The notes: generated by a model from the sequence alone, not told the origin. A DNA stretch of 64,000 bases from Lishizhenia tianjinensis (GCA_943330745.2 CALQIX020000004.1:62001-126000); one strand, 5' to 3'. Positions 1 to 9,155 are shown, counted from the first letter of the stretch. Numbers and translations are program-made.

Positions 1-428
1 TCTTTTTCAATATTTTCAAGTGGAAATCTATACGTTTGCAGCGAATGGTTACACTTTTCGCAAAACCACATTAAGCCATCAACCAAATCCGTTCCTTTTC
101 TCACTTTCTCAATAACAAGGCCAACTGTATTAGCTCCTCGCATTGGCGAATGAGGGGTATTCCCCGGCAAAAGAAACATTTCACCTTCCTTTACAAGAAT
201 ATCTCGCGCTTTACCATTCTCTTGAATTCGAACGGTAATATCTCCTTCTAGTTGATAAAACAATTCTTCACTTTCGTTAAAATGATAATCTTTTCGGGCA
301 TTTGGACCACCAACTACCATTACAATAAAATCACCCGCTTCCTTATACAGATTTTTATTTCCAACAGGTGGCTTTAAAATATCTCTATTTTCATCAATCC
401 ATTTTTGAAGGTTAAAAGGTGCAAGCAT
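1..428 (-). CDS. nbaC: 3-hydroxyanthranilate 3,4-dioxygenase (partial, 3' end beyond window)
   Basis: The minus strand reads from ATG at 428 without a stop to the window edge, about 142 codons of a family of roughly 175-180. The product begins MLAPFNLQKWIDENRDILK and carries the cupin metal site (HFNESEELFY, with H and E ligands) and the start of the C-terminal rubredoxin-like site (CEKC); the second CxxC pair would lie beyond the edge. The enzyme opens the ring of 3-hydroxyanthranilate with O2 in the kynurenine branch of tryptophan breakdown or de novo NAD synthesis. It is divergent from the dus gene. Function rests on strong motif resemblance; no other kynurenine-pathway gene is visible here. 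Confidence 0.88.
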   Translation of the reverse strand, partial: MLAPFNLQKWIDENRDILKPPVGNKNLYKEAGDFIVMVVGGPNARKDYHFNESEELFYQLEGDITVRIQENGKARDILVKEGEMFLLPGNTPHSPMRGANTVGLVIEKVRKGTDLVDGLMWFCEKCNHSLQTYRFPLENIEK

Positions 429-578
429 ATTGAATGAATTTTGTTTCAAGGTAAAGGTAACCAAATAGTTTTTTCATTATTGTTACTGAGCACAAATTAT
501 TTTCATTTTTTCATTGGAAGAGCCAACAATCCATCGATTTTTCTTACTGATTGCTTGAAAAAGAATATCTTTGTTATT

Positions 579-1571
579 GTGGTAAAAATCAGAGATATTG
601 AACTGGGAGAATTCCCGTTGTTACTTGCTCCCATGGAGGATGTAAGCGATCCTCCTTTTCGTGCATTATGCAAAAAACACGGAGCTGATTTAATGTATAC
701 AGAATTTATTTCTTCTGAAGGACTAATTCGAGATGCTGCAAAAAGTGTTCAGAAACTCGATATCTATGAATATGAGCGTCCGGTAGGAATCCAGATTTTT
801 GGTTACGATATCGAAAGCATGCGAGAAGCAACACGTATTATTGAAAAAACTAATCCAGATATTATTGATATTAATTTTGGATGTCCAGTAAAGAAAGTTA
901 CGTGTAAAGGTGCTGGCGCCGGAATGTTACAAAATATTCCGAAGTTGATTCAAATGACGGATGCCATTGTGAAAGAAACCAATTTACCTGTCACAATAAA
1001 AACTCGTCTAGGATGGGATAATGAGTCTAAATTTGTTGTGAGCACCTCGGAAAAATTACAAGATGTGGGGGTTGAGGCTATTTCTATACATGGTCGAACA
1101 CGTGTACAATTGTATAAAGGAGAAGCAGATTGGACGCTTATTGGAGAAGTAAAGAACAACCCAAGAATGCGTATCCCGATATTTGGCAACGGTGATATTG
1201 ATTCTCCCGAAAAGGCACTGGAGTACAAAAATAAGTACGGCGTAGATGGAATTATGATTGGCAGAGCTAGTATCGGTAATCCTTGGATTTTTAATGAAGT
1301 GAAACATTTTATGGCAACTGGTACTCATTTGGCTCCTCCAGGAATTAAACAAAGAGTTGAAGCAGCAAAGGAACATTTAATGATGAGCATACAATGGAAA
1401 GGAACCACACTTGGAATTGTTGAAATGAAAAGGCATTATACCAATTATTTTAAAGGAATTGCTCATTTTAAAGAATTGAAAAGTAAATTGGTTACCTCAA
1501 TGGATTTGACAGAAATTACCGATACGCTGACATACATTTCTGAAAATGAAAGCGAATTTTACTTTGTATAG
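579..1571 (+). CDS. dusB: tRNA-dihydrouridine synthase, DusB-type
   Basis: A 330-aa TIM-barrel flavoenzyme that reduces uridines in the D-loop of tRNA. Visible motifs are LAPMEDVSDPPFR (FMN-binding N-terminus, residues 16-28), INFGCPVKKVTCKGAGAGML near residue 100 with the catalytic Cys, IHGRTRVQLYKG, GNGDI and GIMIGRASIGNPW. An open frame extends upstream to 441, but those 46 residues do not resemble the family. GTG at 579 gives MVKIRDIELGEFPLLL, the usual start in Bacteroidota, so I place the start there. The downstream queE begins 51 bp later on the same strand, so both tRNA-modification genes may be co-transcribed. Confidence 0.93.
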   Translation: MVKIRDIELGEFPLLLAPMEDVSDPPFRALCKKHGADLMYTEFISSEGLIRDAAKSVQKLDIYEYERPVGIQIFGYDIESMREATRIIEKTNPDIIDINFGCPVKKVTCKGAGAGMLQNIPKLIQMTDAIVKETNLPVTIKTRLGWDNESKFVVSTSEKLQDVGVEAISIHGRTRVQLYKGEADWTLIGEVKNNPRMRIPIFGNGDIDSPEKALEYKNKYGVDGIMIGRASIGNPWIFNEVKHFMATGTHLAPPGIKQRVEAAKEHLMMSIQWKGTTLGIVEMKRHYTNYFKGIAHFKELKSKLVTSMDLTEITDTLTYISENESEFYFV

Positions 1572-1622
1572 AATTCCGCATGAAATCAAACATACTTTTC
1601 AATAATCTAGTACATTTGCTTT

Positions 1623-2246
1623 GTGAAGGAAATTAATTTTAGCATTCAATCAGAAATTCCAGTAATGGAAGATTTCTACACCCTTCAAGGAGAAGGATTT
1701 CATGTTGGAAAACCTGCTTTTTTTATTCGTTTAGCTGGCTGCACGGTAGGATGCATTTGGTGCGATGTTAAAGAAAGTTGGGAAGTGTCGCCAAAGCAAT
1801 TAGTTTCAATTCAAAGTTTGGTTGACTCAGTGGTAACAAGTGGTACCAATTTCGTTGTGATTACTGGTGGCGAACCTGCCATGTATAATTTAAATTACCT
1901 TATTGAAGCCTTGAACCAAAAAAACATATATTGTGCGATTGAAACATCAGGTGTCTATGAGCTGACGGGTGCTGTTGATTGGTATTGTTTTTCGCCAAAA
2001 AAATTCAAAAACCCTTGCACGGAAGCCTATCAAAAAGCAAATGAATTAAAAGTTGTTGTTTTTCATAAATCAGATTTAAAATGGGCTCAAGAACACGCTG
2101 AAAAGGTGAATGAAAACTGCCTATTATACCTTCAGCCAGAATGGAGCAAAAGAGAAGAACTCATCCCGCTAATAATAGATTTTATCAAACAAAACCCAAG
2201 TTGGCGTTTATCTCTACAAACACATAAATACATTAATATTCCTTAA
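1623..2246 (+). CDS. queE: 7-carboxy-7-deazaguanine synthase (radical SAM)
   Basis: A 207-aa small radical-SAM enzyme. The cluster motif CTVGCIWC (CxxxCxxC) sits near residue 40, preceded by DFYTLQGEGFHVGKPAFFIRLAG, which is diagnostic for QueE; ITGGEPAMY is the SAM-binding GGE motif. QueE converts carboxytetrahydropterin to 7-carboxy-7-deazaguanine in the queuosine/preQ0 pathway. The other queuosine genes are not in this window. The start is GTG at 1623 (MKEINFSIQSEIPVMEDF). The gene ends 1 bp before the next CDS, so the two are probably translated from one message. The C-terminal QTHKYINIP matches the conserved end of the family. Confidence 0.94.
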   Translation: MKEINFSIQSEIPVMEDFYTLQGEGFHVGKPAFFIRLAGCTVGCIWCDVKESWEVSPKQLVSIQSLVDSVVTSGTNFVVITGGEPAMYNLNYLIEALNQKNIYCAIETSGVYELTGAVDWYCFSPKKFKNPCTEAYQKANELKVVVFHKSDLKWAQEHAEKVNENCLLYLQPEWSKREELIPLIIDFIKQNPSWRLSLQTHKYINIP

Positions 2247-2247
2247 A

Positions 2248-4266
2248 ATGAAAAGAAATATACTCTTGTTTCTATTACTGTTGTGTGGATATGTAAACGC
2301 ACAAATGAATTATTCAACCAAAAATAAGGGAGCAATTAAACTATTCAAAAAAGCAATGTCTGCTCCCGGAAAAGCGCTTTCGCCAGAAACTGGCATGCCC
2401 GATTATCAGGCTGGCGTCGATTTATTAACCAAAGCATTGAAGAAGGATCCGAAATTTTGGGAAGCGCATTTACTTTCTGCTGAATTTGAAGAACTTTCAG
2501 GAAATTTTCCACGTGCCTTAGATCATTATGAGGCGGCCATTAGAATCAATCCTAACCATAGTCAAACGGATGCGACCTATTATTATGCGTCCAATATCCT
2601 TTTTCAAATGGGGAAATATGACAAAACCATTACTTATCTAACTCGATTAGTACGAAATAGGGCAGCAAATCCCGAATATGTGCGCGAAGCCAACCGATTA
2701 ATTGCCTGTTCTGAATTCGCACAAGATGCAATGGCAAATCCACGCGAATTTAAACCGGTAAATATTGGTCCAGGAATAAACACTAAAGATCCTGAATACT
2801 TCCCTACCATAACGGTTGATGGTCAAACAATTCTATTTACTCGGAGATTAGTCGAACCAAGGTCGAAGCCACATGGTTTTCAGGAAGACTTTTTTGTTTC
2901 AACCTATAACAAGGATGAAAAGCGATGGGAAAAAGCGATTGCGCTGCCTAAAAATATTAACACCTTATACAACGAAGGTGCACCAACTATTGGGCCTGAT
3001 GGAAGATCACTCATCTTTATTGCTTGCTCTGATATGTCAGGGGTGAATTATGGAGAAGGACGAAGTGGAAAAGGAAGTTGTGATTTATTTTACACGAAGA
3101 AAGTTGGATCAAGGTGGTTGAATCCGGTGAATATTCCTGGATACATTAACACATCCTTGTGGGAGACCCAGCCTTCTTTGTCCGCGGATGGAAAAACACT
3201 TTACTTTATTCGGGAAATCAAAAACAAAGGAGCGTCCGATAATGCAGATATTTTTGTAAGTAAATTACTGGACGATGGATCATGGAGCCAAGCCTCTCGC
3301 CTACCCGATGTAATTAATTCGCCGTATGCTGAAGAATCGGTATTGATTCATCCAGATGGAAAAACGCTTTATTTTGCATCCAAAGGCCACATAGGAATGG
3401 GAGGCACAGATTTATTTGTTTCGCGCATGGATGAAAATGGGAATTGGTCCGAACCACGCAATCTTGGTTATCCCATAAATACATCCTATAATGAAAACTC
3501 GTTGATGGTTTCCCCGGAAGGAGACATCGCTTTTTTTGCTTCCAACCGCAAAGGTGGTTATGGAGATTTAGATATTTATTACTTTGAATTACCGGAAGAC
3601 ATTCGTCCTACAAAAACACTTTATTTTGAAGGTAATGTATACGACAGTAAGACAAAAAAACCATTAGGAGGTAAATTTGAACTGATTGATTTACAAACTC
3701 AAAAAGTGGTAATTACTTCTTATGCAGATGTTGAAACGGGTGATTTTTTGGTGTCACTACCAATAAATAAAGAATATGCATTGAAGGTGACGCATGAAGG
3801 ATACGCCTATTTTTCAGCTAATTTTAATATGACAATTCCGGAAGACCAAGAAATAAAACACATGGATATCCCATTAGTACCTGCCAATAACTCAGGTTCA
3901 GAAATTGTTTTAGCTAATTTGTTTTTTGATCGAAATAAAGCAGATTTGAAAAAGGAATCTTTTGTGGAATTATCAAATCTAATCGAATACCTTCAAAAGT
4001 ATCCTAAGGTAAAAATTGAGATTGGTGGACATACAGACACCCGTGATGATGATGCTAAGAACTTAGAGCTATCAACGCGTAGAGCAAAAGTGGTTTATGA
4101 TTATCTGATTCAACAAGGAATTAAATCAGATAGACTTTCATTCAAAGGGTATGGAGAAACCGAACTCCTAGTGACAGATGATGCAATTAATCAAATGAGC
4201 ACCGATAAGGAAAAAGAAGCGGCGCATCAAAAAAATAGAAGAACTGTATATAAAATACTGCCATGA
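2248..4266 (+). CDS. PorE-like outer-membrane/periplasmic protein: TPR, PD40 propeller, carboxypeptidase-regulatory and OmpA domains
   Basis: A 672-aa exported protein with an N-terminal signal peptide (MKRNILLFLLLLCGYVNAQ). Domain order: TPR helices (about residues 30-155), five PD40/WD40-like propeller blades (TVDGQTILFTRR, GPDGRSLIFIAC, SADGKTLYFIRE, HPDGKTLYFASKG and SPEGDIAFFASN) to about 450, a carboxypeptidase-regulatory-like fold (FEGNVYDSKTKKPLGG), and a C-terminal OmpA peptidoglycan-binding domain (FFDRNKADLKKES, IGGHTDTRDDDAKNLELSTRRA). The same domain order is known for PorE of the type IX secretion system, which anchors it to peptidoglycan. Assignment to PorE itself is inference, since paralogues with this layout exist. 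It overlaps the next start by 4 bp. Confidence 0.85.
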   Translation: MKRNILLFLLLLCGYVNAQMNYSTKNKGAIKLFKKAMSAPGKALSPETGMPDYQAGVDLLTKALKKDPKFWEAHLLSAEFEELSGNFPRALDHYEAAIRINPNHSQTDATYYYASNILFQMGKYDKTITYLTRLVRNRAANPEYVREANRLIACSEFAQDAMANPREFKPVNIGPGINTKDPEYFPTITVDGQTILFTRRLVEPRSKPHGFQEDFFVSTYNKDEKRWEKAIALPKNINTLYNEGAPTIGPDGRSLIFIACSDMSGVNYGEGRSGKGSCDLFYTKKVGSRWLNPVNIPGYINTSLWETQPSLSADGKTLYFIREIKNKGASDNADIFVSKLLDDGSWSQASRLPDVINSPYAEESVLIHPDGKTLYFASKGHIGMGGTDLFVSRMDENGNWSEPRNLGYPINTSYNENSLMVSPEGDIAFFASNRKGGYGDLDIYYFELPEDIRPTKTLYFEGNVYDSKTKKPLGGKFELIDLQTQKVVITSYADVETGDFLVSLPINKEYALKVTHEGYAYFSANFNMTIPEDQEIKHMDIPLVPANNSGSEIVLANLFFDRNKADLKKESFVELSNLIEYLQKYPKVKIEIGGHTDTRDDDAKNLELSTRRAKVVYDYLIQQGIKSDRLSFKGYGETELLVTDDAINQMSTDKEKEAAHQKNRRTVYKILP

Positions 4267-5219
4267 TTTCAACCCTTCGACTAGTACGTCCTTTAAATCT
4301 GATAATTATTGCCATAACCATGTATGGTTGTCGGTATTTTATACTTGCTACAAATTCATTTCAAAAAGTAAATGATGTTCCGCTGGCGTTTGGACTGTTA
4401 GTTCTTTCTACGGTTCTTATAGCGGCTGGAGGTAACGTTATTAATGATTATTTTGACATTAAGGCCGACAGAGTGAATAAACCAGAGAAATTGATTGTAG
4501 GTAGGTTGATTAACAAAAGAAAAGCAATTCTTTTTCATTGGATTTTAAATGCAATTGCATTTCTCACTGGAATTGGTCTATCCATTTATTTCAAATCTGC
4601 CTCTATTGTATTTATTCAACTCATATCAATAAACTTACTGTGGTTTTATAGCCTTCATTTTAAACGCAAAGTATTTCTAGGCAATTTTGTTGTTGCTTTA
4701 TTAACCGGAATGATTCCAATTTTGGTAATTATTTATTTTGAAGTATTAAACAATTTCGGTAAACCTTTCTCTCCTTTCCATGAAAACACGTGGTCCAATA
4801 TATTGAACTATAATTACATCTATGTGCTTGCAATCATGGCGTTCATCCAAAATTTCGCACGGGAAATCGTGAAAGATATGGAAGATGTGGATGGTGACAG
4901 ATTACTTCATGCTAAAACGATTCCCATGGTTCTGGGATTTGCACGAACAAAAGTATTAGTAAGCGGAATCTTATTTTTTACGCCATTGATTTACTTCTTT
5001 TTTATTATTGATAACCAATTAACATCATTCGGATTAACTTTTTGGACTTCCATTGGATGGATGATTGCTTCCCTATTAGATTTGACTGGAATTGCCTTAT
5101 TTACATTTTCAACCAACAATCAATTAAAGAATAACCAACTTTTAATAAAAGTATCTATGTTATTTGGCGTTCTTACTACTTTTCACATTTATTTGAACTA
5201 TCTGATGTATGGTAGCTAA
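4263..5219 (+). CDS. UbiA-family prenyltransferase
   Basis: A 318-aa polytopic membrane enzyme with about eight or nine predicted transmembrane helices. The first aspartate motif NDYFDIKAD lies at residues 61-69 and the second, KDMEDVDGD, at 204-212; together they bind Mg-prenyl diphosphate. Bacteroidota members of this clade are often labelled geranylgeranylglycerol-phosphate geranylgeranyltransferase by similarity to archaeal lipid enzymes, but no in vivo substrate can be read from the sequence; a quinone or other lipid acceptor is equally possible. The start codon overlaps the upstream OmpA gene by 4 bp and its 3' end overlaps maf by 11 bp, so all three look translationally coupled. Confidence 0.85.
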   Translation: MISTLRLVRPLNLIIIAITMYGCRYFILATNSFQKVNDVPLAFGLLVLSTVLIAAGGNVINDYFDIKADRVNKPEKLIVGRLINKRKAILFHWILNAIAFLTGIGLSIYFKSASIVFIQLISINLLWFYSLHFKRKVFLGNFVVALLTGMIPILVIIYFEVLNNFGKPFSPFHENTWSNILNYNYIYVLAIMAFIQNFAREIVKDMEDVDGDRLLHAKTIPMVLGFARTKVLVSGILFFTPLIYFFFIIDNQLTSFGLTFWTSIGWMIASLLDLTGIALFTFSTNNQLKNNQLLIKVSMLFGVLTTFHIYLNYLMYGS

Positions 5220-5784
5220 TTCAATAGTTTTAGGATCTGGTTCACCAAGAAGGAAGCAATTATTAATAGAACTCGGATTTCAATTAGAAATTGTATCATT
5301 AGATATTGACGAATCATATCCAAATGATTTACCATCAATAGAAGTTGCTTCATTTGTCGCAAACAAGAAAATGGAAGCACTGAAAAAAATTAAGACTGAC
5401 ACAAAAATTTTATTAACAGCTGATACAACAGTTGTATTTTCCAATCAATTATTAGGGAAGCCAACTGATAAAAAAAATGCAAAAGAAATGCTTGAGCTAC
5501 TTTCTGGCAAAAAACATATCGTAAACACCGGAGTTGTCTTATCTTTTAATGGTAAAACTGAAAAGTTATCCTGCTACACTGAAGTTCAATTTAACCTATT
5601 ATCATCAGAACAAATTGACTTTTATATTACCAATTATAACCCTTTTGACAAGGCTGGCTCATACGGTATTCAAGATTGGGTTGGGTTAGTTGGAATAAAG
5701 AGCATCAACGGATCGTACACGAATGTGGTTGGATTACCCACTGATGAATGTTACCAAGCCATTCAGCGGCTTATTAAAGATTAA
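5209..5784 (+). CDS. maf: Maf-like nucleoside triphosphate pyrophosphatase
   Basis: A 191-aa Maf/HAM1-fold protein. Visible motifs are LGSGSPRRKQLL at residues 8-19 (phosphate-binding SxSPRR), ADTTVV at 71-76 with the catalytic Asp, GKPTDKKNA, and DKAGSYGIQ near 150. Maf enzymes hydrolyse dTTP/UTP or modified nucleotides to monophosphates and are thought to keep non-canonical nucleotides out of nucleic acids. The length matches the family. It overlaps the end of the prenyltransferase gene by 11 bp and is the last gene of the rightward run; the next gene is convergent, 19 bp away. Confidence 0.93.
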   Translation: MVANSIVLGSGSPRRKQLLIELGFQLEIVSLDIDESYPNDLPSIEVASFVANKKMEALKKIKTDTKILLTADTTVVFSNQLLGKPTDKKNAKEMLELLSGKKHIVNTGVVLSFNGKTEKLSCYTEVQFNLLSSEQIDFYITNYNPFDKAGSYGIQDWVGLVGIKSINGSYTNVVGLPTDECYQAIQRLIKD

Positions 5785-5803
5785 TTCAAAACGATTTTTT
5801 TAA

Positions 5804-6547
5804 TCAATAAGGCAATACCTTTCCCGCCCCATTTAAATGAGTGATTAACGAAGTTGGAGCTCCCGTGTAATAGATATTTCCTTGTCCGGTAATTTCAGCT
5901 TTTAGTTCAGTATTATTACCATTCACAAAACAAGGTGCATTTGCATTTGATACGATTGAAATAGTGTTACCAATTTTTAATTTTCGTGTGTCACAACTAC
6001 CCAAAGTCATAATATTAAATGTTGCCTTTTGCGCAAAACCATCTAAAGTAAAATCGCCTGCGCCATGAGTGTTGTATCCTAATAAAGTGCTTGAAATATT
6101 TAAATTTAAATGAATACTTCCACCACCATCTTTCATAAAAAACTGAAAATTAGATAAGCGCAAGGTGTCTAAGTTGGTTAGTTTCTTTGTCCCTTGAAAG
6201 GTTAAGTAAGTCAAATTTTTAAAATGAATAATCACCTTCACCGGAGAGGCCTTATAACGCAAGAATTCGCACTTATTTAGATCTTTCACCTCAATAGTAC
6301 CATCATTTTTTTGACTCACCTGAATAAACGGCAATAAGTTGCGACCTCCTACAATTTCAATTTTGTTCAAAGAATCCTGAACCAACACGTATTCAAGATT
6401 TTCATACAGATATAATTTAGTGAAATCAGGGACCGAAATTAGCGTGTCCGAATTCTCTCCAGCGCCTTTCCAACAGTTACGTTCGCTTGTTTTCTTACAT
6501 GAGAAAAGGAGTTGAATAAGAACAAGAAACACAAGAATCATCCTCAT
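5804..6547 (-). CDS. GIN-domain (DUF2807) lipoprotein
   Basis: A 247-aa predicted lipoprotein with a lipobox ending LLFSC at residue 17. The mature part alternates short beta strands and ends GQGNIYYTGAPTSLITHLNGAGKVLPY, the typical closing strands of the GIN/DUF2807 putative auto-transporter-adhesin head domain common in Bacteroidota. Internal repeats such as NISSTLLGYNTHGAGDFTLDG and QGNIYYTGAP fit a right-handed beta-helix-like fold. No enzymatic function is known for the family. It starts 2 bp after the stop of the leftward outer-membrane deacylase gene, so the two form a small operon. Confidence 0.8.
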   Translation of the reverse strand: MRMILVFLVLIQLLFSCKKTSERNCWKGAGENSDTLISVPDFTKLYLYENLEYVLVQDSLNKIEIVGGRNLLPFIQVSQKNDGTIEVKDLNKCEFLRYKASPVKVIIHFKNLTYLTFQGTKKLTNLDTLRLSNFQFFMKDGGGSIHLNLNISSTLLGYNTHGAGDFTLDGFAQKATFNIMTLGSCDTRKLKIGNTISIVSNANAPCFVNGNNTELKAEITGQGNIYYTGAPTSLITHLNGAGKVLPY

Positions 6548-6549
6548 AA

Positions 6550-7668
6550 CTACTTATTTTTTTTACGTATTGGAAAAGAATAGCCAATACCGGTTTCTAA
6601 ATAATCAGCCCTGCCGAAATGCGTTTTCAATACCCACTGGGCAATCAAACCATTGTTAAATTGATAGCGCATTCCTATTTTATGATAAACAGGATCTTCG
6701 GGTTTAAATTTATCTTTAATATATGCGCCCATTCCAAAAACAAAATGAAAATGATCTAGGGGTAAAATATAGGCCGCAAAAATTCCCATTTGAAAGATTT
6801 GCCATTGTGTTTTAGGTATTTCAGGGAAATAGGCTTTTATTGCCTGCTTTGAAATCAAATCCAAAGATACTTCCATTCCAACTTTGGGTCTGAAAACTTT
6901 TCTAGCATGCAAATTCAAACCATAAACAGGATATTTTTTCGGATTATCATTGTAGGTTTCTTTAACCATAAAAATGGCAGTCGCTCCTAAGTTCCAATTT
7001 CTATATTTTTCATTCAATGGAATTTTTCTTTCATTTACTTTAATTTTCCCAATGTTACGCGCATAACTCACCGATAAATAAGGCATATTGATACCCAAGT
7101 TGGGAACACCAAAAGCACCATTGCTAAAATGAGTAATATCAAGACCTAATGAGACTTTGTTTCTGCCGAAATAATACTTGGAATATATGCCAAGGCACAT
7201 CATTCCGTTGATATGTGAACCTATCGCGATGTTCTTTGGATTCGTTATCGGATCATATATTTTTGGTGTAAACCCCAAGCCACTTCCAAATTGCCAATCC
7301 AAGCGAAAATGGGCTGTTGGACGAATAATTGGAATCTGAACAAAACCATATATTCCGGTGAATTTTCCTAAAATTGAATCGTTTCCAACTGATCCATGAA
7401 ACAGGGTTATTCCATGTTCTGGAAATCGATAGGTTGTATGCCACTGTTTATTTCCTGCGGGTTTTCGGTACCACACTAATTCAAAGGGCATTCCTATTCG
7501 ATTAGGAACATGCGCAATAGTGCCGCGATGAGCAGCTAAAAACCCCATTTTTTGCCTAACTTCAATTCCCCAACTATGTTCTTGACTATTTAGATTAAGT
7601 CCACAAAAAAGAATTAAAAAAACAAAAACTAACCCCTTACACCGATTAAGATCTATATTGCTTTTCAA
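6550..7668 (-). CDS. PagL-like acyloxyacyl hydrolase (lipid A 3-O-deacylase family)
   Basis: A 372-aa outer-membrane protein with a signal sequence (GLVFVFLILFCGLNLNSQ) and alternating amphipathic strands of a beta barrel. ITHFSNGAFGVPNLGIN near residue 180 matches the PagL catalytic region, in which His and Ser of HxS and a downstream acidic residue form the active site. PagL removes the 3-O-linked acyl chain of lipid A in the outer membrane. This protein is about twice the length of PagL of Pseudomonas; the extra C-terminal strands are seen in Bacteroidota relatives. Activity is inferred from the motif only. Minus-strand TAnnTTTG-like boxes lie upstream at 7700-7707 and 7714-7721. Confidence 0.78.
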   Translation of the reverse strand: MKSNIDLNRCKGLVFVFLILFCGLNLNSQEHSWGIEVRQKMGFLAAHRGTIAHVPNRIGMPFELVWYRKPAGNKQWHTTYRFPEHGITLFHGSVGNDSILGKFTGIYGFVQIPIIRPTAHFRLDWQFGSGLGFTPKIYDPITNPKNIAIGSHINGMMCLGIYSKYYFGRNKVSLGLDITHFSNGAFGVPNLGINMPYLSVSYARNIGKIKVNERKIPLNEKYRNWNLGATAIFMVKETYNDNPKKYPVYGLNLHARKVFRPKVGMEVSLDLISKQAIKAYFPEIPKTQWQIFQMGIFAAYILPLDHFHFVFGMGAYIKDKFKPEDPVYHKIGMRYQFNNGLIAQWVLKTHFGRADYLETGIGYSFPIRKKNK

Positions 7669-7732
7669 TTTGAAGTTTTTAATCTTTGATTATTTTAAAC
7701 AAATTTAATCATTCAAATGTAAGAAAATACAG

Positions 7733-7740
7733 TAATTTTG
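7733..7740 (+). promoter_or_regulatory. candidate -7 box (TAATTTTG) for mazG
   Basis: TAATTTTG fits the Bacteroidota -7 consensus TAnnTTTG and ends only 5 nt before the mazG ATG at 7746, so transcription from it would give a leaderless or nearly leaderless message. No clear TTTG -33 box lies 17-21 nt upstream, hence low confidence. Confidence 0.35.
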
Positions 7741-7745
7741 AAACA

Positions 7746-8522
7746 ATGGATGCACGATTAATCGCTTTTCAACGCCTGTTGGATATAATGGACGAATTAA
7801 GGGAGAAATGTCCCTGGGATATGAAACAAACATTTGAGACATTACGCCCACTAACAATCGAAGAGTTATATGAAATGACCGATGCCATAACAGCCAATGA
7901 TAAACATGAATTGGAAGGCGAACTAGGTGATTTGTTTCTTCATTTAGTTTTCTATTGCAAATTGGGTAAAGAATCAGGTGATTTTACCGTTGAGTCTGTT
8001 TTAAATCGTATTTGTGACAAGTTGATTCATCGTCACCCGCATATTTATGGTGATGTTACAGTAACTAATGAAGAAGAGGTAAAACAAAATTGGGAGAAAA
8101 TAAAACTCAAAGAAGGGAAGAAATCAGTTCTTGAAGGCGTTCCAAAATCATTACCGGCGCTGGTTAAAGCTACCCGAATTCAGGAAAAAGTGAAAGGGAT
8201 AGGCTTTGAATGGGATAACCTAGAGGATGTTTGGTCAAAAGTGTTTGAAGAAATGCACGAGTTAAAAGTTGAAATTGAAAATGAATCTGAATTTATTGAA
8301 GAAGAATTTGGGGACGTGTTATTCTCTCTGGTGAATCTGTCAAGATATGTTCAAGTCCAACCTGAAAATGCGTTAGCAAAAACGAATAATAAATTTATTA
8401 CTCGTTTTCAACTAATGGAAGATCTTGCAAAAAAAAACAACCTTAACTTGGAAGAAATGACGCTTACAGAAATGGATGTGTTTTGGAATGAAGCAAAAAT
8501 GATATTAAAAAATAAACTATGA
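7746..8522 (+). CDS. mazG: nucleoside triphosphate pyrophosphohydrolase MazG
   Basis: A 258-aa all-alpha NTP pyrophosphohydrolase with two MazG repeats. The first has LREKCPWDMKQTF and the metal-binding acidic set IEELYEMTDAI...GELGDLFLHLVF; the second has EEFGDVLFSLVNLSRY. It hydrolyses NTPs and dNTPs to monophosphate and PPi and modulates (p)ppGpp and mutagenic nucleotides. The open frame begins at 7686, but the first 20 residues are not family-like; ATG at 7746 (MDARLIAFQRLLDIMDEL) gives the E. coli-like length, so I use it. Its stop overlaps the next start by 4 bp (ATGA type). Confidence 0.94.
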   Translation: MDARLIAFQRLLDIMDELREKCPWDMKQTFETLRPLTIEELYEMTDAITANDKHELEGELGDLFLHLVFYCKLGKESGDFTVESVLNRICDKLIHRHPHIYGDVTVTNEEEVKQNWEKIKLKEGKKSVLEGVPKSLPALVKATRIQEKVKGIGFEWDNLEDVWSKVFEEMHELKVEIENESEFIEEEFGDVLFSLVNLSRYVQVQPENALAKTNNKFITRFQLMEDLAKKNNLNLEEMTLTEMDVFWNEAKMILKNKL

Positions 8523-9025
8523 ATTTAGAACTTTATAAACTTCAAATCTTTGAAACTGCCTTAGTTTTAATATTCTTGATTTTAGTCAAGGTAATTGCCC
8601 GAAATTCAATCAATAGAATTCTTAGCAAATTCGATTTTGGAGTTGAGCGGAAACGAATCAGTCACAAAATTGTCAATCTTTTCATGACCCTCTTCGCATT
8701 AATTTTTCTTGCGGGAATTTGGAACATTGATCGATCTCAATTAATGGTTTTTATCACTTCTACGATTACATTGGTAGGCGTTGGGTTTATTGCTCAATGG
8801 TCGATTTTAGCTAATGTAACATCCAGCTTGATTTTATTTTTCAATCACCCGATGAAACTCGGTCAAGAAATTAGCATTTTAGATAAAGAATATGATATTC
8901 ATGGAACTTTAATCGATATTTCCTTTTTCTTTATGTACATTAAAACGACAGACGGTGAAATTATCACTATTCCTAATTCCGTCGTTCTCAATAAGGTAAT
9001 CAAACTTAAAGGGAAATCAAAATAA
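8519..9025 (+). CDS. short mechanosensitive-channel (MscS) family protein
   Basis: A 168-aa membrane protein. Two N-terminal transmembrane helices (ALVLIFLILVKVIA and LFMTLFALIFLAGIWNI) precede the pore-lining segment TLVGVGFIAQWSILANVTSSLILFF and the start of the MscS beta domain (HPMKLGQEISILDKEYDIHGTLIDISFFFMYIKT, then DGEIITIPNSVVL). It lacks the large C-terminal alpha/beta cage of E. coli MscS, making it one of the compact members. It probably gates on membrane tension. The start overlaps the mazG stop, so it should be translated with mazG. A terminator hairpin follows downstream. Confidence 0.82.
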   Translation: MNLELYKLQIFETALVLIFLILVKVIARNSINRILSKFDFGVERKRISHKIVNLFMTLFALIFLAGIWNIDRSQLMVFITSTITLVGVGFIAQWSILANVTSSLILFFNHPMKLGQEISILDKEYDIHGTLIDISFFFMYIKTTDGEIITIPNSVVLNKVIKLKGKSK

Positions 9026-9155
9026 AAGCCTCTTTCTCAAACAACTACTTTATCCTTGATGGATGTTTTAATGCGTGCACATTAGAAATGACGTATATTC
9101 CTTCTTGGTTCTAAGAGCATACATAGTCAATATATACAATCTCCAATTTCCAAAA

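Noticed and set aside
441-578. N-terminal extension of the dus gene
   Set aside because: The 46 residues do not resemble the family and a GTG at 579 gives the conserved start.
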